Below, piece by piece: positions 1 to 7,549 of a stretch of 64,000 nt of DNA. A program made the position numbers and the translations under genes. The notes under the pieces were generated by a model. That model had not been told where the DNA came from. It was given only the letters and a program-made list of their open reading frames with translations, and searched no databases. Source of the stretch: Fen-1245 sp963835535 (GTDB taxonomy: Bacteria; Gemmatimonadota; Gemmatimonadetes; Gemmatimonadales; JACORV01); contig CAWIFL010000009.1 of NCBI GenBank assembly GCA_963835535.1, positions 186,001 to 250,000 on the forward strand. Direction: 5' to 3'. The number at the start of each line of letters is the position of its first letter. Within the stretch, counting starts at the first letter, position 1.

Positions 1-24
1 CGCCGGGCGGCGCCGGGCGCAGCC

Positions 25-2622
25 ATGACGACCGCGGCACCGCCGGAGGCAGACGCCCCGCCCGAGCGCGGCGCGCACCGTCGCGTGACCTTCCCCGTCA
101 CGGGGATGTTCTGCGCCGCCTGCGCCTCGCGCATCCAGCGGCAGCTCGCGGCCACGCCCGGGGTGAAGGACGCCGCCGTCAACTTCGCGACCACCAAGGC
201 CACCGTGGAGCTCGACGACGCCCCGCTCGACGCCGTCGCCGCCGCGGTGCGCGAGGCGGGATACGACGTGGGGACCGACACGCTCACCGTCGCCGTCTCC
301 GGGCTGCGCTTCGCCGCGGGCGTCGCGCGCCTCGAGCAGGCGGTCGCGGCGGTGCCCGGCGTCGTGGAGGCCGCGGCCAATCAGGCCGCGGAGGCCGTGC
401 GGGTCACGTACGTCCCGGGCTTCTTCGACGCGCGCGACGTCGAGGCTGCGGCCCTGTCCGCGGGCTTCGCGCTCGCGGCGCCGGTCGCCGAGGGCGATCC
501 GGTGGAGCGCGAGCGGCGCGTGCGCGAGCGCGAGGTGCGCGAACTCTCCTGGAGGCTGGGGCTCGCCGCCGCGGTTGCCGTGGTGTCCATGGTCGCATCG
601 ATGCCGCTGATGGGCGTGGAGGCGATGCGTCAGACCGACCTGCTCGCGCGGCTCCTGATGCCGCTCGACGCCTCGCTGCGTCAGGCGCTCCCCTGGCTCT
701 ACGCGCTGGATCCGCAGCAGCTCAAGCTGGGGCTGTTCGTGCTCACGCTGCCGGTGGTCCTCTGGGCGGGGCGCGTCTTCTACCTCGGGGCGTGGCGCGG
801 CTTCCAGCATCGCAGCGCGGACATGAACACGCTGATCGGCGTGGGGACGGCGTCGGCGATGCTCTACTCGGTCGCGGCGACCTTCGCACCGGGCCTCTTC
901 ACCGGCGCGGGCCTGCCCGCGGACGTGTATTACGAGGCCGTCTCCTCCATCATCGCCCTGATCCTCCTCGGGCGGCTGATGGAGGCGCGCGCCAAGGGGC
1001 GGACGTCGGAGGCGATGCGCCGCCTCCTCGGCCTGGCCCCGAAGACGGCGCGGGTCTTCCGGGAAGGCGTCGAAGTGGTGGTGCCGGCGGCCGAGGTCGT
1101 GGTGGGCGACCTCTTCCTGGTCCGGCCGGGCGAGAAGATCCCGGTGGACGGCATCGTGCGGACCGGGCGGACGGCGGTGGACGAGTCGATGCTCACCGGC
1201 GAGCCGATGCCGGCGGCGAAGGGGGAGGGGGACGCGGTCGTCGGCGCCTCGCTCAACACGACCGGGGCGATCGTGGTCGAGGCGACGCGCGTCGGCCGCG
1301 ACACCGCCCTCGGCCAGATCGTCCGCCTGGTGGAAGAGGCGCAGGGGAGCCGCGCCCCGGTGCAGCGGCTCGCCGACCGCATCGCCGGCGTGTTCGTGCC
1401 GGTGGTGATCGCGGTGGCGATCGCGGCGTTCGTGGTCTGGTACGACACGGGACCGCAGCCCGCGCTGCTCTACGCCACGGTCGTGTTCGTCTCGGTGCTG
1501 ATCATCTCCTGTCCCTGCGCCATGGGGCTGGCGACGCCCACCGCCATCATGGTGGGGACGGGGCGCGGCGCCGAGCGCGGCGTGCTGACCAAGGGCGGCG
1601 CCGCCCTCGAGGCCACCGCGGCCATCGACGTGATGGTGCTCGACAAGACCGGCACGATCACCGAGGGCCGCCCGGCGGTCACCGACATCATCCTGGTCCC
1701 CGTCGCCGCGGGCGACGACGGGCAGGACACCGTGACGGAGGAAGCCGCGGTGCTCCGCGTGGCGGCGGCGGTCGAGCGGCTCTCGGAGCACCCCATCGCG
1801 GCCGCGATCGTCGGCGCGGCGGCGGAGCGCGGCATCGAGATTCCCGAGGCCATGGATTTCGAGGCCCGCGAGGGGCGCGGCGCGACGGCCACGGTTGGCG
1901 CCCGCCACGTGGCGGTGGGCAGCGCGACGTTCCTCATCGAGCAGGGCGTGGACGTCGGTCCCTTCACCGACGCGATCGACACCCTCGCGGCCCGCGCCCG
2001 CACGCCGGTGCTCGTCGCGGTGGACGGCATGCCGGTCGGGCTGCTGGGCCTGGCGGACCCGATCAAGCCGACGGCGGTCGCGGCGGTCCGCACCCTCAAG
2101 CTGTTGGGCCTCAGCGTGGTGATGGTGACGGGAGACGTGCGCAAGGTCGCGATCGCGGTGGCGGGAGAAGTCGGGATCGACGACGTGGAGTCGGGGATGC
2201 TGCCGGCCGGCAAGGTCGCATTCGTCAAGCGCCTCCAGGCGGCGGGCAAGCGCGTGGCCATGGTCGGGGACGGGATCAACGACGCGCCCGCGCTCGCCGC
2301 GGCGGACGTGGGGCTCGCCATCGGCACCGGCACCGACGTCGCCCTCGAGGCCGCGGACATCGCGCTCATGAGCGGCGACCTGCGCGCGGCCGTGACCGCG
2401 GTGGAGCTGGCCCGCGCGACGATGCGCACCATCCGCCAGAATCTCTTCTGGGCCTTCGGCTACAACGTCGTCGGGATCCCGATCGCCGCCGGGGTGCTCT
2501 TCCCGGTGGCCGGCGTCCTGCTCTCGCCCGTGCTGGCCAGCGCGGCGATGGCGTTCTCCTCGGTCGCCGTCGTCAGCAACAGCTTGCGTTTGCGGCGTTT
2601 CACGCCATCATTCGCCACCTAA
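25..2622 (+). CDS. copA: Copper-translocating P1B-type ATPase
   Basis: Inner-membrane pump that hydrolyses ATP to export Cu(I). The 865-residue length is normal for CopA. An N-terminal heavy-metal domain carries GMFCAAC (Cys30, Cys33). A second HMA-like fold near residue 90 has lost its Cys pair (GLRFAAG). The transmembrane CPC motif is at 496-498 (SCPCAMGLATPT, Met where Leu is usual), the phosphorylated Asp540 lies in DKTGTIT, and GDGIND is at 748-753; MLTGEP and SEHPIA are also present. ATG at 25 is the first start and gives a full HMA domain. The copper-chaperone-type gene at 2973-3188 supports a copper role. No CsoR/CueR-type regulator is seen. Confident on family; Cu(I) rather than another soft metal is inferred from the CPC motif. 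Confidence 0.95.
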   Translation: MTTAAPPEADAPPERGAHRRVTFPVTGMFCAACASRIQRQLAATPGVKDAAVNFATTKATVELDDAPLDAVAAAVREAGYDVGTDTLTVAVSGLRFAAGVARLEQAVAAVPGVVEAAANQAAEAVRVTYVPGFFDARDVEAAALSAGFALAAPVAEGDPVERERRVREREVRELSWRLGLAAAVAVVSMVASMPLMGVEAMRQTDLLARLLMPLDASLRQALPWLYALDPQQLKLGLFVLTLPVVLWAGRVFYLGAWRGFQHRSADMNTLIGVGTASAMLYSVAATFAPGLFTGAGLPADVYYEAVSSIIALILLGRLMEARAKGRTSEAMRRLLGLAPKTARVFREGVEVVVPAAEVVVGDLFLVRPGEKIPVDGIVRTGRTAVDESMLTGEPMPAAKGEGDAVVGASLNTTGAIVVEATRVGRDTALGQIVRLVEEAQGSRAPVQRLADRIAGVFVPVVIAVAIAAFVVWYDTGPQPALLYATVVFVSVLIISCPCAMGLATPTAIMVGTGRGAERGVLTKGGAALEATAAIDVMVLDKTGTITEGRPAVTDIILVPVAAGDDGQDTVTEEAAVLRVAAAVERLSEHPIAAAIVGAAAERGIEIPEAMDFEAREGRGATATVGARHVAVGSATFLIEQGVDVGPFTDAIDTLAARARTPVLVAVDGMPVGLLGLADPIKPTAVAAVRTLKLLGLSVVMVTGDVRKVAIAVAGEVGIDDVESGMLPAGKVAFVKRLQAAGKRVAMVGDGINDAPALAAADVGLAIGTGTDVALEAADIALMSGDLRAAVTAVELARATMRTIRQNLFWAFGYNVVGIPIAAGVLFPVAGVLLSPVLASAAMAFSSVAVVSNSLRLRRFTPSFAT

Positions 2623-2669
2623 TCCCTGACCCCTAGCCCCTAACCCCTATCCCCTAGCCCCTGCTTCTC
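2623..2669. repeat. Telomere-like C-rich word array
   Basis: The whole gap between copA and the next start is built from variants of CCCCTAACC (CCCCTAG, CCCCTAT, CCCCTGA). The same dialect recurs near 5350-5418, 11055-11098 and 26669-26790. Only the C-rich orientation is present here, so the template strand is G-rich and could form a quadruplex. Confidence 0.8.
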
Positions 2670-2963
2670 ATGCAATACTTCCACCGCGCCCACGTCACGC
2701 CCGACGCCGTTCTCTCGGCGGCGGAGCGCTACTTCGTCTCCCACGGCCTGGCGATGCAGCGGGGCGGCGGCGACCACGCCCGCTTCGTGGGCACGCTCGG
2801 GAAGGTGGATCTCAACGTGGAGATCGAGGGAGGGCACTACACCCGCGTCACGATGGCGACGCGCGACGTGGGCGAATCGGAGCTGGACAAGGTCGCGAAG
2901 CGCTTCCTCACCGAGCTCCACGCGATCGAGGAGCCCCGGCACGAGGTGCGCGGCGCCTACTGA
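2670..2963 (+). CDS. Hypothetical protein, 97 residues
   Basis: Not recognised. A small soluble mixed alpha/beta protein, beginning MQYFHRAHVTPDAVL and ending HEVRGAY, with no signal peptide, membrane segment or Cys. Many charged residues and an even pattern of predicted strands suggest a compact single domain. It starts directly after a C-rich repeat array with no clear Shine-Dalgarno (only CCCCTGCTTCTC precedes the ATG), so expression may depend on the upstream copA transcript. It converges with the copper-chaperone-type gene, only 9 nt separating the stops. High-GC third positions and an uninterrupted frame support it being real. Function cannot be assigned from sequence. Confidence 0.6.
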   Translation: MQYFHRAHVTPDAVLSAAERYFVSHGLAMQRGGGDHARFVGTLGKVDLNVEIEGGHYTRVTMATRDVGESELDKVAKRFLTELHAIEEPRHEVRGAY

Positions 2964-2972
2964 CTCGAGCCG

Positions 2973-3188
2973 CTAGCCGTCGACTGCCGCAGCGTAGCCG
3001 GCCTTCGCCACCGCCGCCGTCAGCTCCTCGATCGTGGCGGTGTCGTCGTCGTAGTCCACTTCGGCAGAGGCGTTCCGCAGGTCCACCACCGCGCCGAACA
3101 CGCCGGGCACCTTGGCGAGCGCCTTCTCCACCGACATCTGGCAGTGGGCGCAGGACATGCCCGTGATCTTCAACCTCAAGCTGGCCAT
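2973..3188 (-). CDS. Heavy-metal-associated (CopZ-like) protein
   Basis: A 71-residue single HMA domain starting MASLRLKITGMSCAHC. GMSCAHC is the metal-binding CxxC loop, and the remainder (VEKALAKVPGVFGAVVDL) is the usual ferredoxin-like helix and strand. Probably a cytosolic Cu(I) chaperone that delivers copper to CopA. The start at 3188 is chosen over longer in-frame options because GGAGG lies 7 nt upstream and because the family begins right at this point. It is transcribed towards copA and the 97-residue gene. Family membership is clear; the copper role rests on the neighbour and the MxCxxC motif. Confidence 0.9.
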   Translation of the reverse strand: MASLRLKITGMSCAHCQMSVEKALAKVPGVFGAVVDLRNASAEVDYDDDTATIEELTAAVAKAGYAAAVDG

Positions 3189-3301
3189 CAGCCATCCTCC
3201 GTATCCGATAAAGATACCAAGCAATCCGCGTGCCGCTTGACTCTCTCCTCGGGGCCAGCGACTTTGCGCGTCTGTAATCTCATGTCCGACAAGGAACTGC
3301 A

Positions 3302-4372
3302 GTGAGCGCGCGAGCGGCCGCGGCGCGCCGCGAGGCCCCTCCACCACCGGGCCTCCCGGCGGGGCTCGCCCGCGAGCAGCTGGTCGAGCTGTACTACTTC
3401 ATGCGCCTGACGCGGTCGCTCGAGGAACGGCTCACCAACCTGTACCGCCAGGGGAAGGTGATCGGCGGCCTGTTCCGCTCCCTCGGCCAGGAGGCGGACA
3501 GCGTCGGGAGCGCGTACGCGCTCGACCGCAGCGCCGGCGACTTCCTCTCGCCGCTGATCCGGAACCTCGGCTCCCTGCTCGTGATGGGCGCGCGAGCGGT
3601 GGACGTGCTGCGGCAGTACATGGCCAAGGCCACGAGCCCGACCCGGGGCCGCGAGCTGAACCTGCACTTCGGCGACCTCGACCGCGGCTTCCTCGGTCAG
3701 ATCTCCCACCTCGGAGACATGGTGCCGGTGATGGCGGGGATCACCTTGACCTTCAGGATGCGGGGCGAGCGGCGCGTGGGGCTGGTCTACGTCGGCGACG
3801 GGGCGATGTCCACCGGCGCGTTCCACGAGGGGATGAACCTGGCCGCGTCGCGGCGTCTGCCGCTGGTCGTCGTCGCGGAGAACAACGGCTGGGCCTATTC
3901 CACCAGGATGGACCGGCAGACGGCGGTGACGCAGCTGGCCCAGAAGGCCAAGGCGTACGGCATCCCGGGCGAGCGCGCGGACGGCAACGACGTGCTGGCG
4001 GTCTACGAGGTGACGCGGCGCGCCGTGGAGCGCGCCCGCGCGGGCGAGGGGGTCACGCTGATCGAGCTGTTGACCTATCGCCGCAAGGGGCACGCGGAGC
4101 ACGACAACCAGAGCTACGTGCCGAAGGAGGAGCTGGCCCGGTGGGAGCGGGACGACCCGCTCGACCGCTACGCGGCGCAGCTCGACCAGGCCGGCTGGGT
4201 GCCGGCGCTGGAGCGCGCGGCCGCGGACGCGCGGGTCGCTCGCGAGCTGGACGCGGCCGTGGCCGAGGCGGAGGGCGAGCCGCTCCCCGAGCCGGCGACG
4301 GCGCTCGAGGGCGTCTACGCGCATCCGCCGGCGCAGCCGGGGGCCTGGTACCGCGAGGCGCGCGGTGCCTGA
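3302..4372 (+). CDS. 2-oxoacid dehydrogenase E1 subunit alpha
   Basis: Thiamine-diphosphate-dependent decarboxylase subunit of a pyruvate or branched-chain 2-oxoacid dehydrogenase complex. The ThDP motif begins with GDG at residues 165-167 (GDGAMSTGAFHEGMN) and ends with the Asn-Asn pair in VVVAENNGW. The phosphorylation-loop region reads YRRKGHAEHDNQ. The 356-residue length fits the family. The start is GTG at 3302, preceded by AAGGA. The gene overlaps E1-beta by 8 nt and is followed by E2, so the three form one operon; no E3 (lipoamide dehydrogenase) is in the window. Sequence alone does not separate pyruvate from branched-chain substrates, so no symbol is given. Confidence 0.93.
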   Translation: MSARAAAARREAPPPPGLPAGLAREQLVELYYFMRLTRSLEERLTNLYRQGKVIGGLFRSLGQEADSVGSAYALDRSAGDFLSPLIRNLGSLLVMGARAVDVLRQYMAKATSPTRGRELNLHFGDLDRGFLGQISHLGDMVPVMAGITLTFRMRGERRVGLVYVGDGAMSTGAFHEGMNLAASRRLPLVVVAENNGWAYSTRMDRQTAVTQLAQKAKAYGIPGERADGNDVLAVYEVTRRAVERARAGEGVTLIELLTYRRKGHAEHDNQSYVPKEELARWERDDPLDRYAAQLDQAGWVPALERAAADARVARELDAAVAEAEGEPLPEPATALEGVYAHPPAQPGAWYREARGA

Positions 4373-5345
4373 GGTCACCTATCTCGAGGCGCTGCGCGAC
4401 GGACTGCGCGAGGAGATGCGGCGCGACGAGCGCGTCTTCATCCTCGGCGAGGACGTCGGCCTCTACGGCGGCGCGTTCAAGGTCACCGAGGGCTTCGTGG
4501 AGGAGTTCGGCGAGGCGCGGGTGGTGGACACGCCGATCTCGGAGGCGGCGATCGTCGGCGCGGCGGCCGGTGCGGCACACCTCGGCATGCGTCCCGTGGC
4601 GGAGATGCAGTTCATCGACTTCATCTCCTGCGCCTACGACATGCTCACCAACTACGTGGCGACGGCGCGCTACCGCGCCGGCCTCGCCTGCCCGATGGTC
4701 GTGCGCGGGCCGTGCGGCGGCTACGTGCGCGGCGGGCCGTTCCACTCGCAGATGCCGGAGGCGGCCTTCCTGCACACGCCGGGCCTCAAGATCGTCTGCC
4801 CGGCGACGGCGCGGGACGCCAAGGGACTGATCAAGGCGGCGATCCGCGACGACGACCCCGTGCTCTACTTCGAGCACAAGTACCTGTACCGGCGCGTCAA
4901 GGAGCAGCTCCCGGAGGACGGCGACCTGCTGACGCCGATCGGCAGCGCGCGCGTGGCGCGGGAGGGGAAGGACCTCTCCATCGTCACCTATTCGGCGATG
5001 GTCTGGAAGTCGCTCGAGGCGGCCGAGATCCTGGAGAAGGAGGACGGGCTCCGGGTCGAGGTGCTGGACCTCCGGACCCTGCTGCCGATGGACGACGCGG
5101 CGATCGCGGCCACGGTGCGGAAGACCAACAAGGTGATGATCGTGCACGAGGACACCCGCACCGGCGGCATCGCGGGAGAGATCACCGCGCGCATCAACGA
5201 GACCGCGTTCGAGTGGCTGGACGGGCCCGTCCTGCGCGTGACCGCGGCCGACACGCCGCTGCCGTACGCGCCGACGCTCGAGGACTACGTGCTGCCCCAG
5301 ACGGCGGATATCGTGACGGTGGCGAGGAAGCTGGCGGCGTACTGA
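4365..5345 (+). CDS. 2-oxoacid dehydrogenase E1 subunit beta
   Basis: Beta partner of the heterotetrameric E1, 326 residues. The transketolase pyrimidine-binding region opens TYLEALRDGLREEM, followed by VFILGEDVG and VVDTPISEAAIVGAA, all typical of PDH/BCKDH beta chains. The C-terminal transketolase domain includes VEVLDLRTLLPMD and MIVHEDTRTGG. It starts inside the end of E1-alpha (GTGCCTGA overlap), which implies translational coupling and equal stoichiometry. An inverted telomere-like array separates its stop from E2. Family assignment is firm; substrate is open for the same reason as E1-alpha. Confidence 0.94.
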   Translation: MPEVTYLEALRDGLREEMRRDERVFILGEDVGLYGGAFKVTEGFVEEFGEARVVDTPISEAAIVGAAAGAAHLGMRPVAEMQFIDFISCAYDMLTNYVATARYRAGLACPMVVRGPCGGYVRGGPFHSQMPEAAFLHTPGLKIVCPATARDAKGLIKAAIRDDDPVLYFEHKYLYRRVKEQLPEDGDLLTPIGSARVAREGKDLSIVTYSAMVWKSLEAAEILEKEDGLRVEVLDLRTLLPMDDAAIAATVRKTNKVMIVHEDTRTGGIAGEITARINETAFEWLDGPVLRVTAADTPLPYAPTLEDYVLPQTADIVTVARKLAAY

Positions 5346-5348
5346 GAA

Positions 5349-5418
5349 GCCGGGGTTAGGGGTTAGGGATTAGGGGATTGACCGCCCCTAACCCCTACCC
5401 CCTACTCCCTAACCCCTG
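5349..5418. repeat. Inverted telomere-like array (G arm / C arm)
   Basis: GGGGTTAGGGGTTAGGG-type words at 5352-5376 are followed by CCCCTAACCCCTACCCCC-type words at 5384-5417, so the RNA can fold into a long imperfect hairpin, and either strand has a quadruplex-capable run. It lies between E1-beta and E2 with no obvious T tract. It could attenuate or stabilise the operon transcript; that role is inference. Confidence 0.85.
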
Positions 5419-5432
5419 CTGTTGGGAGTCAC

Positions 5433-6797
5433 ATGGCACGGATCGATGTCATCATGCCCCAGATGGGCGAGTCCATCGCCGAGGGCACGCTCTCCAAGTG
5501 GCTGAAGAAGGTGGGCGACGCGGTGAAGCGCGACGAGCCCATCTTCGAGATCTCGACCGACAAGGTGGACGCCGAGATCCCCTCGCCGTCGGCCGGCGTG
5601 CTGGCCGAGATCAAGGTGACCGAGGGCCAGACGGTGCCGATCCAGACCGTCGTGGCGGTGCTCGAGACGGAGGCCGGGGCCGCTGTTCCGGGATCCGGGG
5701 TCCGGGAGGCGCCGGCCCCGCCCCCCGCTCCGGCTGCTCGGGCCGCGACGCCGACGGCCGCTCCTCCAGCACCGCGGGTTCCGGAACCCGGATCCCGGAC
5801 CCCGGACTCCGGACCCCGGACCCCGACCCCCGTCTCCCTCGAGACCGCGGAGGAGCGCCTCCGCCGCCGGTCGACGCCGCTGGTGCGGAAGATCGCGGCC
5901 GAGCACCAGGTGGACATCACGACCGTGCCGGGCTCCGGTCTCGCCGGGCGCGTGACGAAGAAGGACATCCTGGGCTATCTGGAGGCGGGCACAGAGGCAC
6001 AGGCGCACGGAGGCACGGAGGTTTCCCGTGCCCCCGCTGCCCCCGTGCCTCCGCTGCCCGCCGCTTCCAGCCCGTGGGAGGCCTCCCCGTGGCCGGGCGA
6101 CCGGGTCGAGGCGATGAGCCGGATCCGCCAGCTCACCATGGACCACATGGTCTTCTCGCGCCGCACCTCCGCGCACGTCACCACCTTCTACGAGGTGGAC
6201 ATGACGCGCATCGCGCGGCTCCGCTCCGCCAACCGGAAGGGGTACGAGGACCGCGGCGTGAAGCTGACCTATCTCGGCTTCATCGTGAAGGCGATCGCGG
6301 ACCAGCTGCGGCGCCATCCCGTCCTCAACGCCGCCGTGCAGCGGAGCGCGATCATCTACCGGGGCCAGGTCAACATCGGCATCGCGGTCGCCCTCGACTG
6401 GGGCCTCATCGTGCCGGTGATCCGCGGCGCCGACGAGCTGTCGCTGTTCGGCATCGCGAAGACGATGGCGGACCTCGCGGACCGCGCGCGCACCAAACGC
6501 CTGAAGCCCGACGAGGTGCAGAGCGGCACCTTCACCATCACCAACCCTGGTGTGTTCGGCTCGTACGCCGGCACGCCGATCATCAACCAGCCGCAGGTGG
6601 CGATCCTGGGCGTGGGCGCGATCGAGAAGCGCCCCAAGGTGATGACCCTGGAGGACGGCTCGGACGTCATCGTGCCCCGGATGATGACGATGCTCTCGAT
6701 CTCCTACGACCACCGCGTCGTGGACGGGGCGGACGCCGACCGGTTCATGTCCGACCTGAAGGAAGAGCTGGAGAGCTTCCCCGAGAACGGCGTGTGA
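5433..6797 (+). CDS. 2-oxoacid dehydrogenase E2 (dihydrolipoamide acyltransferase)
   Basis: Core acyltransferase of the complex whose E1 subunits precede it. Domains in order: lipoyl domain (residues 1-80) with lipoylated Lys44 in STDKVDAE; Ala/Pro linker; peripheral-subunit-binding domain near 148-183 (VRKIAAEHQVDITTVPGSG); second linker; catalytic domain with SYDHRVVDG, His427 and Asp431. Length 454. Both linkers are encoded by inverted short-word repeats (5688-5805 with 12-bp perfect arms, 6008-6053 with 11-bp arms), an unusual origin for linker DNA. Start ATG 5433 sits 6 nt after GGGAG. The stop overlaps the next start as GTGTGA. Confidence 0.94.
   Translation: MARIDVIMPQMGESIAEGTLSKWLKKVGDAVKRDEPIFEISTDKVDAEIPSPSAGVLAEIKVTEGQTVPIQTVVAVLETEAGAAVPGSGVREAPAPPPAPAARAATPTAAPPAPRVPEPGSRTPDSGPRTPTPVSLETAEERLRRRSTPLVRKIAAEHQVDITTVPGSGLAGRVTKKDILGYLEAGTEAQAHGGTEVSRAPAAPVPPLPAASSPWEASPWPGDRVEAMSRIRQLTMDHMVFSRRTSAHVTTFYEVDMTRIARLRSANRKGYEDRGVKLTYLGFIVKAIADQLRRHPVLNAAVQRSAIIYRGQVNIGIAVALDWGLIVPVIRGADELSLFGIAKTMADLADRARTKRLKPDEVQSGTFTITNPGVFGSYAGTPIINQPQVAILGVGAIEKRPKVMTLEDGSDVIVPRMMTMLSISYDHRVVDGADADRFMSDLKEELESFPENGV
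5688..5832. repeat. CCGGGATCC-word inverted repeat inside E2 linker
   Basis: The left arm CCGGGATCCGGG (5688-5699) is the exact complement of 5787-5798, and CCGGGGTCCGGG (5695-5706) is the exact complement of 5794-5805; further GGACCCC words follow to about 5828. The intervening DNA encodes the Ala/Pro linker. The 11-mer CCGGGATCCGG also occurs in tsaB (55146-55156). Confidence 0.8.
5987..6063. repeat. GGCACGGAGG-word inverted repeat inside second E2 linker
   Basis: Tandem GGCACAGA/GGCACGGA words on the left and CCGTGCCTCCG words on the right; CGGAGGCACGG at 6008-6018 pairs perfectly with 6043-6053. It encodes the Gly/Thr/Glu then Pro/Ala-rich linker between the subunit-binding and catalytic domains. 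Confidence 0.75.
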
Positions 6798-7102
6798 GCG
6801 ACCTTATCCCCACGGACTTTGGGCCCATGATCGAACGCCGCATCACCCTGGATGGCGCGAGCTGGAAGGTGAGCCTCGCGGGCCGCTTCACCGTCTACGA
6901 GCGGGACGAGTTCCCCATCGTCTTCGCGCGGGCGTCCGGAGCGGGCGGCAAGGTGGAGCGCCGCCTCACGCGCTTCTCGCCGCGCGGCGCCAAGAGCAGG
7001 GACGAGGCGCTGGCGGAGCTGAGCGACGCCGAGCTCGCGGCGCTGTTCCGCTCCAGCCAGCCGGACTGGACTTCCCCGGAGTTGAACTATGCCCGCTCCT
7101 AG
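6794..7102 (+). CDS. Hypothetical protein, about 91-102 residues
   Basis: Not recognised. It is read from GTG 6794 (overlapping the E2 stop, 102 residues) or from ATG 6827 (91 residues, MIERRITLDGASWKV). The ATG is the more natural domain start, while the GTG gives the coupling seen throughout this strand. The protein is small, charged and soluble, with Cys absent; WKVSLAGRFTVYERDEFPIVF looks like a short beta-sheet segment and SRDEALAELSDAELAALF a C-terminal helix. Its last codons overlap the start of the selenoperoxiredoxin by 14 nt, so the two are probably co-translated. Function unknown. Confidence 0.65.
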   Translation: MSDLIPTDFGPMIERRITLDGASWKVSLAGRFTVYERDEFPIVFARASGAGGKVERRLTRFSPRGAKSRDEALAELSDAELAALFRSSQPDWTSPELNYARS

Positions 7103-7547
7103 CGCAGACGAACCCCTGCCGGTCGGCGCGGCCGCGCCCGACTTCGACCTCGAAGCCACGGGCGGCGGACGGGTCCGGCTCTCGGCGCTGCTGGCCAAGG
7201 GGCCGGTGGCGCTCTTCTTCTATCCGGGCGACTTCACCCCCGGCTGAAACCGCCAACTCTCCGCCGTGCGCGACGAGCAGGCCAAGTATCAGGCGAAGGC
7301 AGTGGAGACGCTCGGGGTGAACCCGGCGTCGGTGCCCGATCACGAGAAGTACGTGACGAAGTTCAGGTTCAACTTCCGGCTCCTCGCCGACACGGAGCGG
7401 AAGGCGGCGCGCGACTATCAGGCGCTCAAGCCGGACGGGAAGGGGATCCTGCGCACCGTGTACCTGATCGGGCGTGACGGGAAGGTGCTGTTCGGCAAGC
7501 GCGGCGCGCCGCCCGCCAGCGAGGTCCTCGCCGTCCTCAGGGAGTAG
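7089..7547 (+). CDS. Selenocysteine-containing peroxiredoxin (in-frame TGA)
   Basis: Thiol (selenol) peroxidase of the AhpC/TSA fold. Reading TGA 7245-7247 as Sec gives a continuous 152-residue protein with Sec53 exactly at the peroxidatic position: FYPGDFTPG-Sec-NRQLSAVRDEQ. Without readthrough the protein would end just before its catalytic residue, while the downstream frame stays intact to 7547 and ends with normal strand-helix features (TVYLIGRDGKVLFGKRG). Candidate SECIS: stem 7257-7259/7275-7277, internal loop, stem 7262-7264/7270-7272, apical loop CGTGC, 18 nt after the TGA. No Cys elsewhere, so a 1-Sec enzyme. Start ATG 7089 with GGAG upstream. Standard annotation would truncate it or start it at 7266. 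TrxB is encoded in the same run. Confidence 0.88.
7257..7277 (+). promoter_or_regulatory. Candidate bacterial SECIS hairpin (peroxiredoxin)
   Basis: CTC...GAG and CGC...GCG stems separated by a small internal loop, with a 5-nt CGTGC apical loop containing G about 18 nt past the TGA; known bSECIS loops lie roughly 16-37 nt downstream. Weaker pairing than the AhpD-like case. Confidence 0.55.
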
Positions 7548-7549
7548 CG

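Noticed and set aside
792..2636. Long Arg/Gly-rich open frame overlapping copA
   Set aside because: A shadow of copA in another frame; its composition is typical of GC-rich frame shadows and it has no domain.
3237..3265. TTGACT as promoter for E1-alpha
   Set aside because: The -10 at 17 nt spacing (GACTTT) is too poor to support it.
3282..3305. Seven-codon ATG frame just ahead of E1-alpha
   Set aside because: Too short to judge and overlaps the GTG start; could be chance.
3188..4378. Long minus-strand open frame across the E1-alpha gene
   Set aside because: Antisense shadow of E1-alpha, biased composition (Arg/His/Val-rich), no recognisable motif; similar antisense frames lie opposite most large genes.
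7266..7547. Short independent gene starting at 7266
   Set aside because: It is the 3' part of the selenoperoxiredoxin after TGA; it has no ribosome site and lacks the fold's first half.
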